DNA of 64,000 nucleotides from Physcomitrium patens. Taxonomy: Eukaryota; Streptophyta; Bryopsida; Funariales; Funariaceae. The position numbers and the translations under genes were made by a program. Shown one piece after another: positions 23,166 to 34,500 of this stretch. Position 1 is the first letter of the stretch. Each line of letters begins with the position of its first letter. The DNA is taken from NCBI RefSeq assembly GCF_000002425.4, contig NC_037253.1, positions 4,370,576-4,434,575 on the forward strand. The letters run 5' to 3'. A model generated the notes under the pieces. It searched no databases and was not told the DNA's origin. It saw only the letters and a list, made by a program, of their open reading frames with translations.

Positions 23166-25595
23166 ATGCAGGAAGACAACGAAAGCATGGACAGAATTTT
23201 GCTGATTTCAAGGTGCCGCTTCACTGGAGAGCGTGTGGCTGGCATCAAGAAACGAGCAGTGGAGCACCAGCCCAGCTCGGCAATGACGGTGAGAAGAGGG
23301 AGGGAAGTCCATTCAATCCACGAATATGGGAGATGTCAGGAAATCTCAATCAAACGGCATTTGGCAAAGCTGCATGACAACATTAAATACAAGGAATCGT
23401 TCATGATTGGAGTGGTAATCTTAACGTCGCTGATGCGAAGTCGCTACAAGTCTGCCTCCCGCTCAGAGCAACGTCAGGTATGGATTGACCTTTCTCAAGT
23501 TTTTAGAGAGCTGGAGCACTCTATATACGAGTTGTAATGCTGACGCAAAGCGCTTTGCCATGTCTTCGGACTGCAGGGGATGGCATTGTCCCTCTGTGGG
23601 TGAGTTGATGTTTTGCTGTTCAAATCTCGTTTACAAGCACCACTGCATTCAATATGAAGGCATTATCACCATCCTAGGCCATGGCAGTGGTTAAATTAGC
23701 ATGCGTGTATATTCTAAATCTGGGAAGCGTATTGGATGGGTGGGGATAGTTGTTCTCGACAGTTTCCAAGGTGGCCACTCTCTTGACCACCCAATTCACG
23801 GGGACGGATTTCTGGAGGGTGGGGCTGGAGCTGTTCCAAGCTGCGAAAATGGTGATCACGCAACTCGACGAGCTCATGTACATACGCTTGTGTACAGATG
23901 TAGCTCAGGAGTTTTTGGATGATGATCAGCAACGGAAAGAGGTTACCGCGGCCGCTGCCACCACCTCCGACCCCAGCAATTCTGTCCGTCACATCCATTC
24001 GGTACATGACCCACTGCAACATTTGCGAAGCACACTTGCGGGTCGAGAGAAGCTGATATCAAGTTTGGACCGGGTAAAAATAGCTAAACCACGAAAAGAG
24101 GGAAGCGCTCCAAAGAAACTCAACTCAGTGCAGACTGCAGCTCAAGACTGCCAAGAAAAGCGAGGCTTTCTCACTAAACCCAGCTCTCACAAGAAGAAAA
24201 AGAAGAAGCATGCTGAAGAAGTCTGTGAAGAGTTAACCGCTCTTACGGAATCCTTGTCTGTAAGCTTAATCAAACTCCATGTTTGTTCAGACGAACCAAG
24301 AACCTTGACCAACCCTAACGATACAGAGATGGTGGAAGTTATAGCTACCCCTGAAGAGAAAAATATTGAACCAGAGCCTGTGCTTCTGGTGCCGGAGCCC
24401 GAAGAAGACACCTATGAAGAGCCAAATCTCAAACCAGACCCTGTGCCTCTAGTGCCGGAGCCAGAAGTAGCTACCCCTGAGGAGCCGAACTTTGAACCAG
24501 AGCCTGTGCTTCTAGTGCCGGAGCCAGAAGTACCAAACGTCCTCCTGATAGGTTCTTAGTTAACATCATGAACCTTGCATCCTTGTTGCCAATTGTTGCA
24601 TGTACAGTAGATTTTAGAACTTTAATAGCCACAGTTTTCTCACTCCCTGGGTCCGATGAGGAAAATTCGGCTTGTAGTTTTGTGTTTGATAGCTCAATGT
24701 GTATTTTCCAGACGATCCCACCGTGAGATTGTTAAGAGTATTGACGATGGAGGAGTTAGGCAGAGAGATTCAAGTTATATTGCAGCGTGTGAACTTGACG
24801 TTTGCAGTTAGGAATCGAGCAATAGAAGACGAGTTTGTAGGTCTTCAAGAAGCAATTCAAGCAACTCTTCAGGTACATTCAGGGTACTCAACAATCAAAC
24901 ATTGGTCAACGTGGACAGTAAAGGTGGAGTGCGGATGCTCACCATTTCGTCAATTTACTGCATGAATCAGCATCGGTTACTCATTAGATGCAGATACTTC
25001 CATGTCAAAATTTACAACAGCCTGACACTGATCTTTGCCATTCTTTTGTTCCTGAATACAAGTATGCATACTGTGTAAGCAGAGCCTTTGGTTTGACTCG
25101 GTTGTTCTTTCGGCAGGAGATCAGCAACGTCCGTCGAGGACCGCCACCTGCTGCCAAGGAAGAGGTAGAGAAGCTTTCCATTACAGTAGTGACCAGCTCA
25201 GTTTTGGCAAGGCTTGGAGAAGATACACACTGTGCCGTCTGTCGGGAACCTCTAGTTCTAGGCGACAATATGCAAGAGATGCCTTGCCAGCATCCCTATC
25301 ATCTGGAGTGCCTCAGACCTTGGCTGGTTAGATTCTGACCTCCCAGTTGTATACTTGTCACAAACCCCTTCATGTTTGCTAGCACAACGCGTTTGACCTT
25401 CGGAGCCGATTCCTCTGCTGAACTCGACACACACACTGTGCCGTCTGTGCTCTTTTGGGCTGATTACTTTTGCAGGAGAACCACAACTCTTGCCCAATAT
25501 GTCGCTATGAGCTACGAACCGATGACGAGGACTACGAGCATCAGAAACAACTAAGTTACAATGCTGAATTGCAGAGGAGGCTGAACTGCTCATGA
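23166..25595 (+). CDS. RING-H2 E3 ubiquitin ligase, AIP2-like
   Basis: The five-exon model is 23166-23477, 23750-24551, 24712-24872, 25117-25326 and 25476-25595, with GT-AG introns and matching phases; it gives 534 residues. Residues near 65-145 resemble the conserved N-terminus of Arabidopsis ABI3-interacting protein 2 (RYKSASRSEQRQ, VATLLTTQFTGTDFW, LELFQAA). A C-terminal RING-H2 begins near residue 464 with CAVC, PCQHPYHLECL and, after the last intron, NSCPIC; all eight zinc ligands are present. Such enzymes transfer ubiquitin from E2; AIP2 targets ABI3 in abscisic-acid signalling, but the target here is inferred only from similarity. The protein is longer than AIP2 because of a linker with a lysine-rich, nuclear-signal-like run (about residue 251) and three acidic/proline repeats. 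The start codon is the least certain part: an upstream exon is possible, since conserved sequence begins near ISIKRHLAKLHDN. Confidence 0.85.
24344..24529 (+). repeat. Three 63-bp coding tandem repeats (21-residue units)
   Basis: Units start at 24344, 24407 and 24470, each encoding a variant of EEPNxEPEPVLLVPEPE. They lie at the end of exon 2 of the AIP2-like gene, in the linker between the N-terminal domain and the RING, and end 22 bp before the splice donor. The period is 21 codons, so gain or loss of a unit keeps the frame. Confidence 0.9.
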
Positions 25596-25888
25596 TGCAG
25601 CACAGCACTAGCATCTGTCTCGATTCTTCTTATGTAAAGGAAGGATTACCTGGACTTCTCATTGGATTTTTGTAGCTTTATTTATCCATTTGCCGAAGTT
25701 GCTACCTGGAACCGTCGACATGCTTCAACAACAATTAAACCCATTCTCCAACTTAAACCGAAGATTGAATCCTCGCATGCTCAAGAACAAAACCCAACAC
25801 TCCCAATATCTTGGACCACGTAGTCTTTGAAGAGAAGAGCATAACTTCGAATTCTCTGATCTCTGAGACGAACGACATAACACAAGCC
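25596..25888 (+). other. 3' flank of the AIP2-like gene
   Basis: About 290 bp of base-balanced DNA follow the stop codon and presumably include the 3' untranslated region. It runs straight into the target duplication of the copia element at 25894. No canonical AATAAA is visible in it; the same island seems to resume at 37514. Confidence 0.5.
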
Positions 25889-25893
25889 CTACC
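25889..25893. repeat. Candidate target-site duplication CTACC (copia 2, left)
   Basis: CTACC precedes the 5' LTR and CCACC follows the 3' LTR at 37509-37513, four of five bases alike. The mismatch is a C-T transition. Confidence 0.55.
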
Positions 25894-26033
25894 TTTAGTA
25901 ACTAGTGATTTACTAGTTAAAAGTATAACTTCTCGTCGAGATTTCGATATAAATGTGAATTTTCAAAATAAAATGATTCATTGCACCCTGATAAATGTGT
26001 ATTGGGTGATGAGTTCTGTATATTGAAACAAAA
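25894..26033 (+). repeat. Copia 2 5' LTR (140 bp)
   Basis: The LTR starts TTTAGTAACTAG and ends TTGAAACAAAA; the same boundaries are found at 37375-37508. It includes the palindrome ACTAGTGATTTACTAGT. The ends are TT...AA and not the usual TG...CA, in both LTRs. Confidence 0.85.
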
Positions 26034-26050
26034 GGTTATGGGTTCTAGTC
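26034..26050 (+). promoter_or_regulatory. Copia 2 primer-binding site, tRNA-iMet anticodon-arm type
   Basis: GGTTATGGGTTCTAGTC begins at the base after the LTR. GGTTATGGG is the exact complement of the anticodon loop and 3' stem (CCCATAACC) of initiator tRNA-Met, as used in Drosophila copia and Ty5, and is not the usual plant site TGGTATCAGAGC. The next bases differ from GGTTATGGGCCC by two C-to-T changes. Confidence 0.7.
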
Positions 26051-26132
26051 TTCTAATCTGTGCACTAATAAATGTTTTGTTGATTGCATTGTTGCAATCT
26101 TTAATTAAATCAATCTTTAATTGAATCCAAAA

Positions 26133-26138
<6 letters not shown>

Positions 26139-26169
<31 letters not shown>
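26139..26169. repeat. Poly-A run (31 nt)
   Basis: Thirty-one consecutive A, followed by (TA)n at about 26208-26226. It lies in the copia 2 leader. Confidence 0.9.
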
Positions 26170-26170
<1 letters not shown>

Positions 26171-26279
26171 ATTAAAAACATTAAAAAATAATAAATTAAT
26201 TTTTAAATATATATATATATATATATTTCATTAAAATCTATAAAAAATATCAAAAATAAAAATCAGAATTAAATCATAA

Positions 26280-26530
26280 TCAAATATTAATATAATCTTC
26301 AATAAATCCTAATAAAATCCTAAGCAATCTTAAATCCTAATCCTAGGCCAAATTCTAATTATAAATCAAATCTCAATGAAATCTTAAATCCTAATTAAAT
26401 CCTATCAAATTCTATACAAATTCTAATCAAATCTTAAATAAATCTTAAATCCTAATCCTAAACCAAACCTTAATGAAATCCTAAACCTTAAATAATTCTA
26501 AAAAAATCCTAAGTAAATTTTAATCGATTA
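26280..26530. repeat. Degenerate AATCCTAA-type heptamer array
   Basis: AATCCTAA, AAATCCTA, TCCTAAACC and close variants recur more than a dozen times over 250 bp in one orientation. The motif resembles a decayed plant telomere repeat (CCCTAAA), but no run of exact units is present. Confidence 0.5.
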
Positions 26531-27199
26531 ATATAGCTATTTGAAACTTCAATAAATATTAATTGAATTATAGATCTTAACTAGTCTTTCATCCAAACTT
26601 CAATCAACAAGAAATTAACAAGCATGCAAAATTTGAGAAGAATTGGACTTATCAATTGCAAAAAAAGCTTCCAAAACCTCTCAATCATTGGTCGCCATCC
26701 TTCTCCAACTTAAATGTTAATCATTTAATACCAATTTCTCCTTGCTGAACTATTTAATTGCTTTAAAAATTAGATCTTATATAGATATTTAAGTCTTAAT
26801 TATTTTCACCAAATTTTGCTTCAATCCAACTAACAAATATTGCTACACCTTGAAATCACTCATTAGTCCTAAATCTCAAATTTTTGAGACTATAATCCAC
26901 AAAAATCCTCATATGCTTCAATCTAATTGCTTGATTGATTTTAAATTTTTTACACACATTTACAACAAGCACAACAACCAAATGACCAATTTTCACACAA
27001 AAATATACTACAAAACTTATAAAATCGTGAAATTTGTAAGCCTATTTTTTTTCTTCAAAATCTAAACCTACCAAGTACATCATTTACTTTGAAAATCTTT
27101 CAAAATCTCAATATTAATCCAAATGATATGAAATCAACACTCAAAAATCTTTTCTTAAGTTTTCTTTCAATATCCATTATTTAATTTATAAAAGAACCT

Positions 27200-27440
27200 T
27201 GAAGTCACCATAGGTACTTGGTTTTATACCTTAGAATTTGATTTTGATTCTTCTTGGCAATTGGTCCTCTCTAAGTATCAATTCTTCTCTTCTTAAAGTA
27301 ATTTTTGCTAAAATCAACTCTTAACTTCTTCTTATATATGCCTATATTATTTTTTTCTAAACTACCTTATTTTTTCTTACTTATGGTTCTTCAAAGTAAA
27401 TAGAATCCATTTTCATAAAAAGTAGTTCTAATACAAATAG
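27200..27440. repeat. Dispersed repeat, copy 2 (pair with 100-340)
   Basis: It shares ordered blocks with 100-340 (CAATTGGTCCTCT, TAACTTCTTCTT, TACCTTATTTTTTC/TACCTTGTTTGGCC, AAATAGAA). It lies within the copia 2 interior upstream of the integrase. Confidence 0.5.
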
Positions 27441-27879
27441 ATTTTACTACGTGCCTATCATTTATATATGTTTTTTTATTATATATTTTTAATTAGGATC
27501 TTCTATAATAATTTTTTTTTTTAAATTACAAGCCATTACTATTGGATGCAATATGGTTCATGAAAATTCTAGCAAGATATTATTATTATGTGACAAGTAT
27601 GGAAGATATTTAAATTCTTATATAACTATCTAATAGAATTGAAGTTCATTTACTTATATATGTTTTATACATTCTTAGATTTAAAAGAAATCTATTCATC
27701 CTCACCAAATTTGCTTGAAAACATAAAATATTTATACTTTATAAACACAACATTTGTAAGCTTCTTCAAGAAAACAATCTCACAATAATCAGAAGAATAC
27801 TTTACAATTCCTATCTTCTTGACTTCACCATCTTAATTCCTTCCACAATTGTTTTTTATATAGCATCTCATGGAAATTT

Positions 27880-29723
27880 GCATTCTTCCAAAGAACTTCA
27901 ATATATTCAAACTTGGCACCTTTGGCTAAGCTACCTACATCATGATATGATATGAAAAATGGCCATTAATGGCTCTCTAAATGGATTAAGACTAAAGACA
28001 ACAAAACTTCCTATCTTATGTTCTAGCTATGTATTTGGTTAATTATAGAGTATTTTTTCTAAAAATATCAACAAAATCAAAGCAACACATATTAGAATGT
28101 TGATTCACTATGATATGTATGGACCAATGAGCATCTCTTGCTATAGTAGATCACTCTATTATATATTTTTTCAAGATGATCACATACATCACAGATTTGT
28201 CTTTTATATTTTTAAGAAATCTAATACTCTAAAATATTTTCAACAAGTTTGCAAGAATACTCTTTGAAACACTAATTGTCAAGTATTTACTCTAAGAACT
28301 AACTACATTGGTGAGTTTTGAAATAGAAGCTTTACTAATTTTTTTTATTTATAGGAGATCAAGCATGAATTCACCATTTTTTACACTCCAAAATAAAATA
28401 GTTTCAAAAATAAAATAACATATCAATTATAGAGGCAATTTGGAGTATAATCTATTATATAAAAATTGACATTTCTTTTTAGGCACAAATAGTAGATAAC
28501 ATTATATATACACTGTATTGTACTTGTTTACAATTAAATCTACACATGATATCATTTGAGATTCATACAAAAATAAAGCCATTATTAGCTCATATGAGGC
28601 TATTTGGTTATAAAGTATATACTCATATTCTTCATTACTTATACAAGAAATTAGATCCTAAAAGTCATACTTGATTCTTTCTTAGCTATTTAGATACTTC
28701 TTAGAAATATTAGATTTGGAACTTATAAAGTCAATGAATTATTATAAATAATAATGTAATCTTTGATAAACATAATTATATAAAAGATACATCATTTTCA
28801 AAAAATGAATCTTCTAGTATTGCTACTATCAAGGTGCCCTTTCCATTTTTTTGATCGTTTATTTGATCATCATCATACAAACCATCCTGACCATCTTATG
28901 AATACTAATATTATTAGCTCAGTTTCTAATTCTCATACAATTGACTTATCAAATTCTATTTATATAAATTATTCTTTATCTAATATCATTGAAGATCAAC
29001 CAAGAAATTTTGAAAGATATAAGTAGTAGAAATACATCATCTTCTACTCATGATGCTATTCTATTTATTTATGATCTTACTTCAAATCTAACTTACAAAG
29101 AATAATCACCAATATCACCAACATCATCTTCACGTGTTCATTCAATTGAAAAACCTCATTTAATTTTATTTTTTTTTAATTCTCTTTCTATACAATGACA
29201 ATGGTGACTTCTTTTCTAATTTGGTTACTCAACTAGAAACTCACATTATATTTTTCCTAATTATGATAAGACTTTGTTGCATATACAAATTAATTTTAAA
29301 TACTTTGTCAATACTTCAAAAATTCCACAATCTTTTTATGAAGCTCTTTATTCACTACATTTGATACTTTGATTAAAAGCCATGTAAAATGAATTCAAGT
29401 CCTTACTAATAAAAAAAATGTGGAATTTCATTGACTTGCCATTTGGGCAAAAAATAGTGAATTGCAAGTATTTCTTTGCTCTTAAAACCAAGATTGATGG
29501 TGTCATCAATTGTTTCAAGGCCCACTCACTTGTTAAAGATTGTTCATATTAATATAGAATTGATTATATATAGACTTACTTTCAAATTATAAAATTTGAC
29601 TCAATCCAACTTATTCTTATTATAGTTTTTCAAAAAGACATACACATCAGGTAGTTCAAAATCAAAATTATATTTCTACATAGCCAACTTGATTAAGAAA
29701 TATTTATAAAATAAGTCCATAGG
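27880..29723 (+). pseudogene. Copia 2 integrase and start of RT (decayed)
   Basis: Frames with many stops encode, in order, a WHLWLSYLHH block (WHxRLGH zinc-finger region), IHYDMYGPMSISCYSRSLYY (HSDVxGPM...GxxYF core), a decayed GGEF region and the basic C-terminal KLDPKSHT / FFLSYLDTS block. Near 29425 the RT start reads WNFIDLPFGQKIVNCKYFFA followed by KTKIDGVINCFKAHSLVK, matching VDLPxGKKxIGxKWVFKxKxxxDGxIxRYKARLVAKG. The reading is then cut by gypsy B at 29723. Confidence 0.75.
29719..29723. repeat. Target-site duplication ATAGG, left copy (element B)
   Basis: ATAGG precedes the 5' LTR of B; ATAGA follows its 3' LTR at 36152-36156. One transition separates them. Confidence 0.75.
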
Positions 29724-30275
29724 TATCATGGACATACTCATGTAAGCTAATAATTACATATATAAATAAGTAGAAGTAAGTAAAAATAAATAAAAGTAAA
29801 TTAATTCTATAGTATTTGATACGAAATCTTCCTAGAAGCTTCATAGACGCTGCTTTGACTTCATAGGTGTCTTTAATTGACTTTTTGGATTAGAAACGTG
29901 GTCAACAAGTTGGCCATATGCCACACATGTTGTTAGCTTGAAGACTAAGCTAATTATGTGGCCCACATGTAGAAAAACTTGCCTTGTAAGTCAAGGCAAG
30001 TATCCTATAAAGTCAACACATATTGAAGGTCCTATAGAACATTACCACGTAGCCCCTAGTTAGACAGTATATATAGAGACAAGAGTGAAGCCTTCTTCAC
30101 TCTTGTCAACTCATTTCTTATTTCCAGTCTAGTTTCAAGAGTCGTCATATTTTCTAGTCTTTGGCAATAGTCATTCTAGTTCAATATATTATCACTTTTG
30201 AGTAATTTCTAAGTATTTTCGAGTGACACAAGAGTGTATTGAGATTATCTTTCTTTGGAGTTCATGTCCTTGATA
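29724..30275 (+). repeat. Element B 5' LTR with promoter palindrome
   Basis: Begins TATCATGG and ends CCTTGATA. TATA box TATATATA at 30068-30075. A perfect 12-bp palindrome follows: GACAAGAGTGAA 30078-30089, loop of six, TTCACTCTTGTC 30096-30107. The predicted transcript start, about 30 bp after the TATA box, falls in the right arm, at CACTCTTGTCAAC 30098-30110. Confidence 0.9.
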
Positions 30276-30290
30276 GTTTGAAAAGAGTGC
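30276..30290 (+). promoter_or_regulatory. Element B putative self-priming site
   Basis: GTTTGAAAAGAGTGC lies directly after the LTR. Its complement is GCACTCTTTTCAAAC, which matches CACTCTTGTCAAC in the element's own R region at 11 of the first 12 positions. No TGG or tRNA-type site is present. Confidence 0.55.
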
Positions 30291-30511
30291 TAACATATTG
30301 TTTCTGTCTTGTTCTAGAAGTGAGTGGATAATCCAACTTCTATTATTGTATTTTGAAGGTTGCAAACTATCCACCTTTAAACAAAAAATCTTGTTTTCTA
30401 ATATTGATCTTTTCTTTAAAGAGAGTGGATTACCCTTCTTTGTGGAATTTATTTTTAGAGGTTGCAGATTACCCTCCTCTTATTTAACTTTTGAATTTGT
30501 CTTAGTTGTCT

Positions 30512-31560
30512 ATGGAAGAAAAAATCATGGATATTATACTTGGTGGAAGTGAAAATAGATTTGCAACTATTGCAGATCTTCATGAGCTTGTCAACACTCT
30601 TAGGACCGAAATTTCAAGCATCACCAATACCAATCATGGAAGCACTATTCCTACCACTATGGAAGAAGTTCAGAGTCTATGCCAAGAAGTTCTGCAGTTG
30701 AAGGAAACAAGTTGATTAGCCTCATAACCAAATTTCGGGAGTTTTGTTTTTACAAGCTCGAAGGAGGCAAGGATTAATATGCCTAAAAAGTTTGACAGAA
30801 CAAGATCAAGATTTCGAGGGTTTTTGCAACAAGTCAAACTCTACTTAAGGTTGCATCCTTTCCAATATCCTGATGGATTTACTCAAGTTCGATTCATAGA
30901 AGCACTTCTATTTGGAAGTGCTCTCTCTTAGTTCACACCTTTGATGGAAAAAGATTCACGATTACTCTATGATTTGAACTCATTCTTGGAACTATTTATG
31001 GCTATATTTGGAGAAAGTGATCGAAAAAGGATAGCAGAGACCAAGCTTGTATCACTATGACAAGGATCATGTTCAGCCACCATATATATCGTTGAATTCC
31101 AAAGTCTTGCTTGTGATGTGGATTGGAATGATAAAGCCCTTATTAATCAATTTTGCTATGGATTAAAGGATAATATCAAAGTTTTATTATTGATAATGCC
31201 AAAAATAGATTCTTTAGAATAATTCATTGCTCAAGCTATTACATATAATAATCGTTTATTTGAAAGATGTCAAGAACAAAGATATGGTTGAAGAAGAATA
31301 AGTCAAGTCATGGCAACACCTTCTAAGTTTTTGGAAACCTTTCCATTAAGGCCAAAGCCAATACAAATTGATACGGTACGTTTTAAATTCCTCACGGAGC
31401 AGGAAAAGTCTTGACGATATCAAGAGGGCTTTTGTCTATATTGTGAAGAAGCTAAACACATTGCTCAACATTTTCTAAGGAAGCAATGCAATCTTAAAAT
31501 GAGGAGTACGATTGCAAAAGAAGACAATGTGTTGGAAAATGAGTTCCTCCAGCTACAATA
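30512..31560 (+). pseudogene. Element B gag pseudogene
   Basis: From the ATG at 30512 a frame runs 68 codons to a first stop, then continues with further stops. The N-terminus (MEEKIMDIILGGSENRFA) has no counterpart in A but a clear one in C. Gag-domain blocks: MPKKFDRTRSRFRGFLQQVK, YLRLHPFQYPDGFTQVRF, WNDKALINQFCYGLKDNIK. The zinc knuckle near 31434 reads CLYCEEAKHIAQHF, with the last Cys lost. Confidence 0.82.
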
Positions 31561-34500
31561 GGGATCGTGCGGTTAGAACCATGTGCAATACCTAGTCAAG
31601 GTCTTATTCTCTCCACAGATCCCTCACCTTGTTTTACAATAGATATGTGTATAGAATCCAAAAATCATAAAGTCTTTGCATTATTAGATTCAGGAGCCTC
31701 AACTTATTTCATAGACAAAAACTTTGTCAAAAAATAAGAAATATCGTTAGTCAAGAAAATCAAACTCCTACATGTGGAAGTCATAGATGGTCGTTCGTTG
31801 TCTTCTGGTGATGTTATCCATGAGACTGTTCCTTTAGATGTAATAATTAAAGATCATAATAGTATAGTAATATTTAATGTGATACAATCTCCTTTGAATC
31901 CAGTCATTTTAGGATTATCCTGGTTAGTAAAGTATAACCCTCAGATAGATTGGATTTCCCGTAACCTTAACTTTCCTAGTATTTTATTTCAAAATTCTAT
32001 TAATCAAGAGAAAATACATAAGTCTAGCACATCTAAGCCTTTATTAATAGGGACAAGAGCTTTCATGCATGCAGTCAAAAAGCGGTCATCTTTTTCTATA
32101 TATGCCACATCCATTTCAAATAGTAAAAAGACGTCAAGTGGTATTCCTAGTCAATATTAAGAATTCTAAGATGTTTTCGAAAAAAAGAATGCAGATATTC
32201 TTTTAGAACATTGACCTTATGATTTTTCAATCGATCTTCAAGAAAGAGCTCAACCGCCATTTAGACCAATCTATAGCTTATCACAAAATGAATTAGCTGC
32301 ACTAAAAGAGTATATTAATGAGAACTTCGCTAAAAACTTCATACGCCATTCAAAATCTCTAGTAGGAGCACCGATCTTATTTGTAAAGAAAAAAGATGGA
32401 TCTCTACGGATGTGCATAGACTATCGGAGCCTTAACAAGATCACCATCAAAAACAGGTATCCTTTACCTTTGATTTCAGGACTTCTTGATCAATTCAATT
32501 AAGCAAAGATCTACATAAAAATAGATCTACAAGGAGCATACAACTTAGTCTGCATCAAAGAAGGAGATGAATGGAAGACTACTTTTTTAACTAGGTATGG
32601 ACATTTTGAATATAATGTTATGCCTTTTGGACTCATAAACGCATCAACTACTTTTCAACTACTTTTCAACATCTTATGAATGATGTTTTTCGTGAGTTTT
32701 TAGATGATTTTATCGTTTGTTATTTAAACAACATTCTAATCTACTCTAAGAATATAGAAGAATATGAATTCTATATTCGTCGTGTATTACAAAAATTAAA
32801 AGATGCAGGATTATATGCCAAGTTGGAAAAGTGTATATTCCACACTATTCAAGTTGACTTTTTAGGATACATCATTTCCAACAAAGGCCTGATGATGGAT
32901 CCTAAGAAAATCCAGACTATCATAGATTGGAAGATTCCAAGAACAGTACGAGATGTGCAATGCTTTTTGGGCTTTGTAAATTACAATAGAATCTTTATCA
33001 AGAACTTTTCTCAAGTTGCAACTCCACTTACGCATTTGACATGTAAAGACAAATTTGAGTGGAGTAAAGAAGGTGAAGTAGCGTTTGATGCTTTAAAGAA
33101 GGAATTTACTTCTGTACCAATTTTATATCATGTTGACTTCTCCAAGGCATTTTTTATGGAAACAAATGCATCAAACTTTGCCTTGGGTGTCGTTTTGTCA
33201 TAAATGGGAGCAGATGATAAGCTCCATCCAGTAGCTTTCTATTCCAAGAAATTTTTAGTAACCGAGATTAACTATGAAATCCACGATAAAGATATTCTTG
33301 CAATTGTGGATTAATTTCAAGAATGACATCATTATCTAGAAGGCACCTCAAGTCCAATCACCGTATACACAGATCATAAGAACCTCGAGTATTTTATGTT
33401 AGCACCCATAATAAATTGTCGTCAAGCTTGTTGGAGCATGTCTTTATGAAGATTCGAGTTCAACATCACTTATCGACCAAAAAAATAACAAGGTTTGTTC
33501 GATGCTTTATCTAAACATTCTTATCTTGCACCAAAAGAAGGAGATGTAGCTTTTGAACAATAAAGAATGGTTCTCTTGAAGTTGGAGCAATTTCATCTTT
33601 GAGCAATAAAATCAACATTGACTGTTGATTTAACTTTTCTCAAGCAAGTCCAGTTAAGTATGTCTTCAGACCCTCTTGTTCACAATATCAAGAATAATTC
33701 TTCTAAATCTCATGATCCCTCTAAATTTGAGTTCAAGAACAACCAACTTTATTTCGAAGGATGTCTATATATTTCAGAAGGAGAAGCATGTTTACGTGTT
33801 CTTCAGACTCGTCACGACTTTTCAGTAGCAGGATATTTTAGATACAATAAGACTTTAGAGCTGATATCTAAGGATTTTTGATGGTCTCAAATATGGAAGG
33901 CAGTTAAAGATTTTGTAAAATCATATCATGTTTGCTCAAGATCAAAAACTCCTTGTCATCGATCTTTTGGACTTCTTCAGCCATTACCCATTCCAGAACA
34001 ACCATGGTCTTTTGTTTCTATTGACTTCATCACGGATCTTCTAATCTCAGGTTCTTATGACTCTATATTTGTGATAGTAGATCACTTCACCAAGATGGCA
34101 CATTTTGTACTATGTACAAAATCCATCACTTGTGAAGAAACAGCTAAGCTTTTTATTGACAATATCTATCGCTATCATGGGCTATCAAAGGATATTATAT
34201 TGGATAAGGGAACTCAATTTGTATCAAGTTTTTGGAGAACCCTTTTTAAGATTTTATGAGTGAAGATAATACTATCTTTGGCTTTTTATCCTCAAATTGA
34301 TGGATAGATAGAGCGCATAAATCAAGTCTTGGAGCAATACTTAAGATGTATTATCAACTATCAACAAGATGATTGGACAACTCTTCTGCCATTGGCACAG
34401 TTTGCTTATAATAATACGGTGCATTCTTCTATGTAACAAACACCTTTCTTTGTCAATTATGGTTATCATCCACAACTTGACATGTTTGATTTTTCAAAAG

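Noticed and set aside
22867-23205. 112-codon frame just before the E3 gene.
   Set aside because: It overlaps the modelled first exon in another frame and has no recognisable motif. It could be leader sequence.
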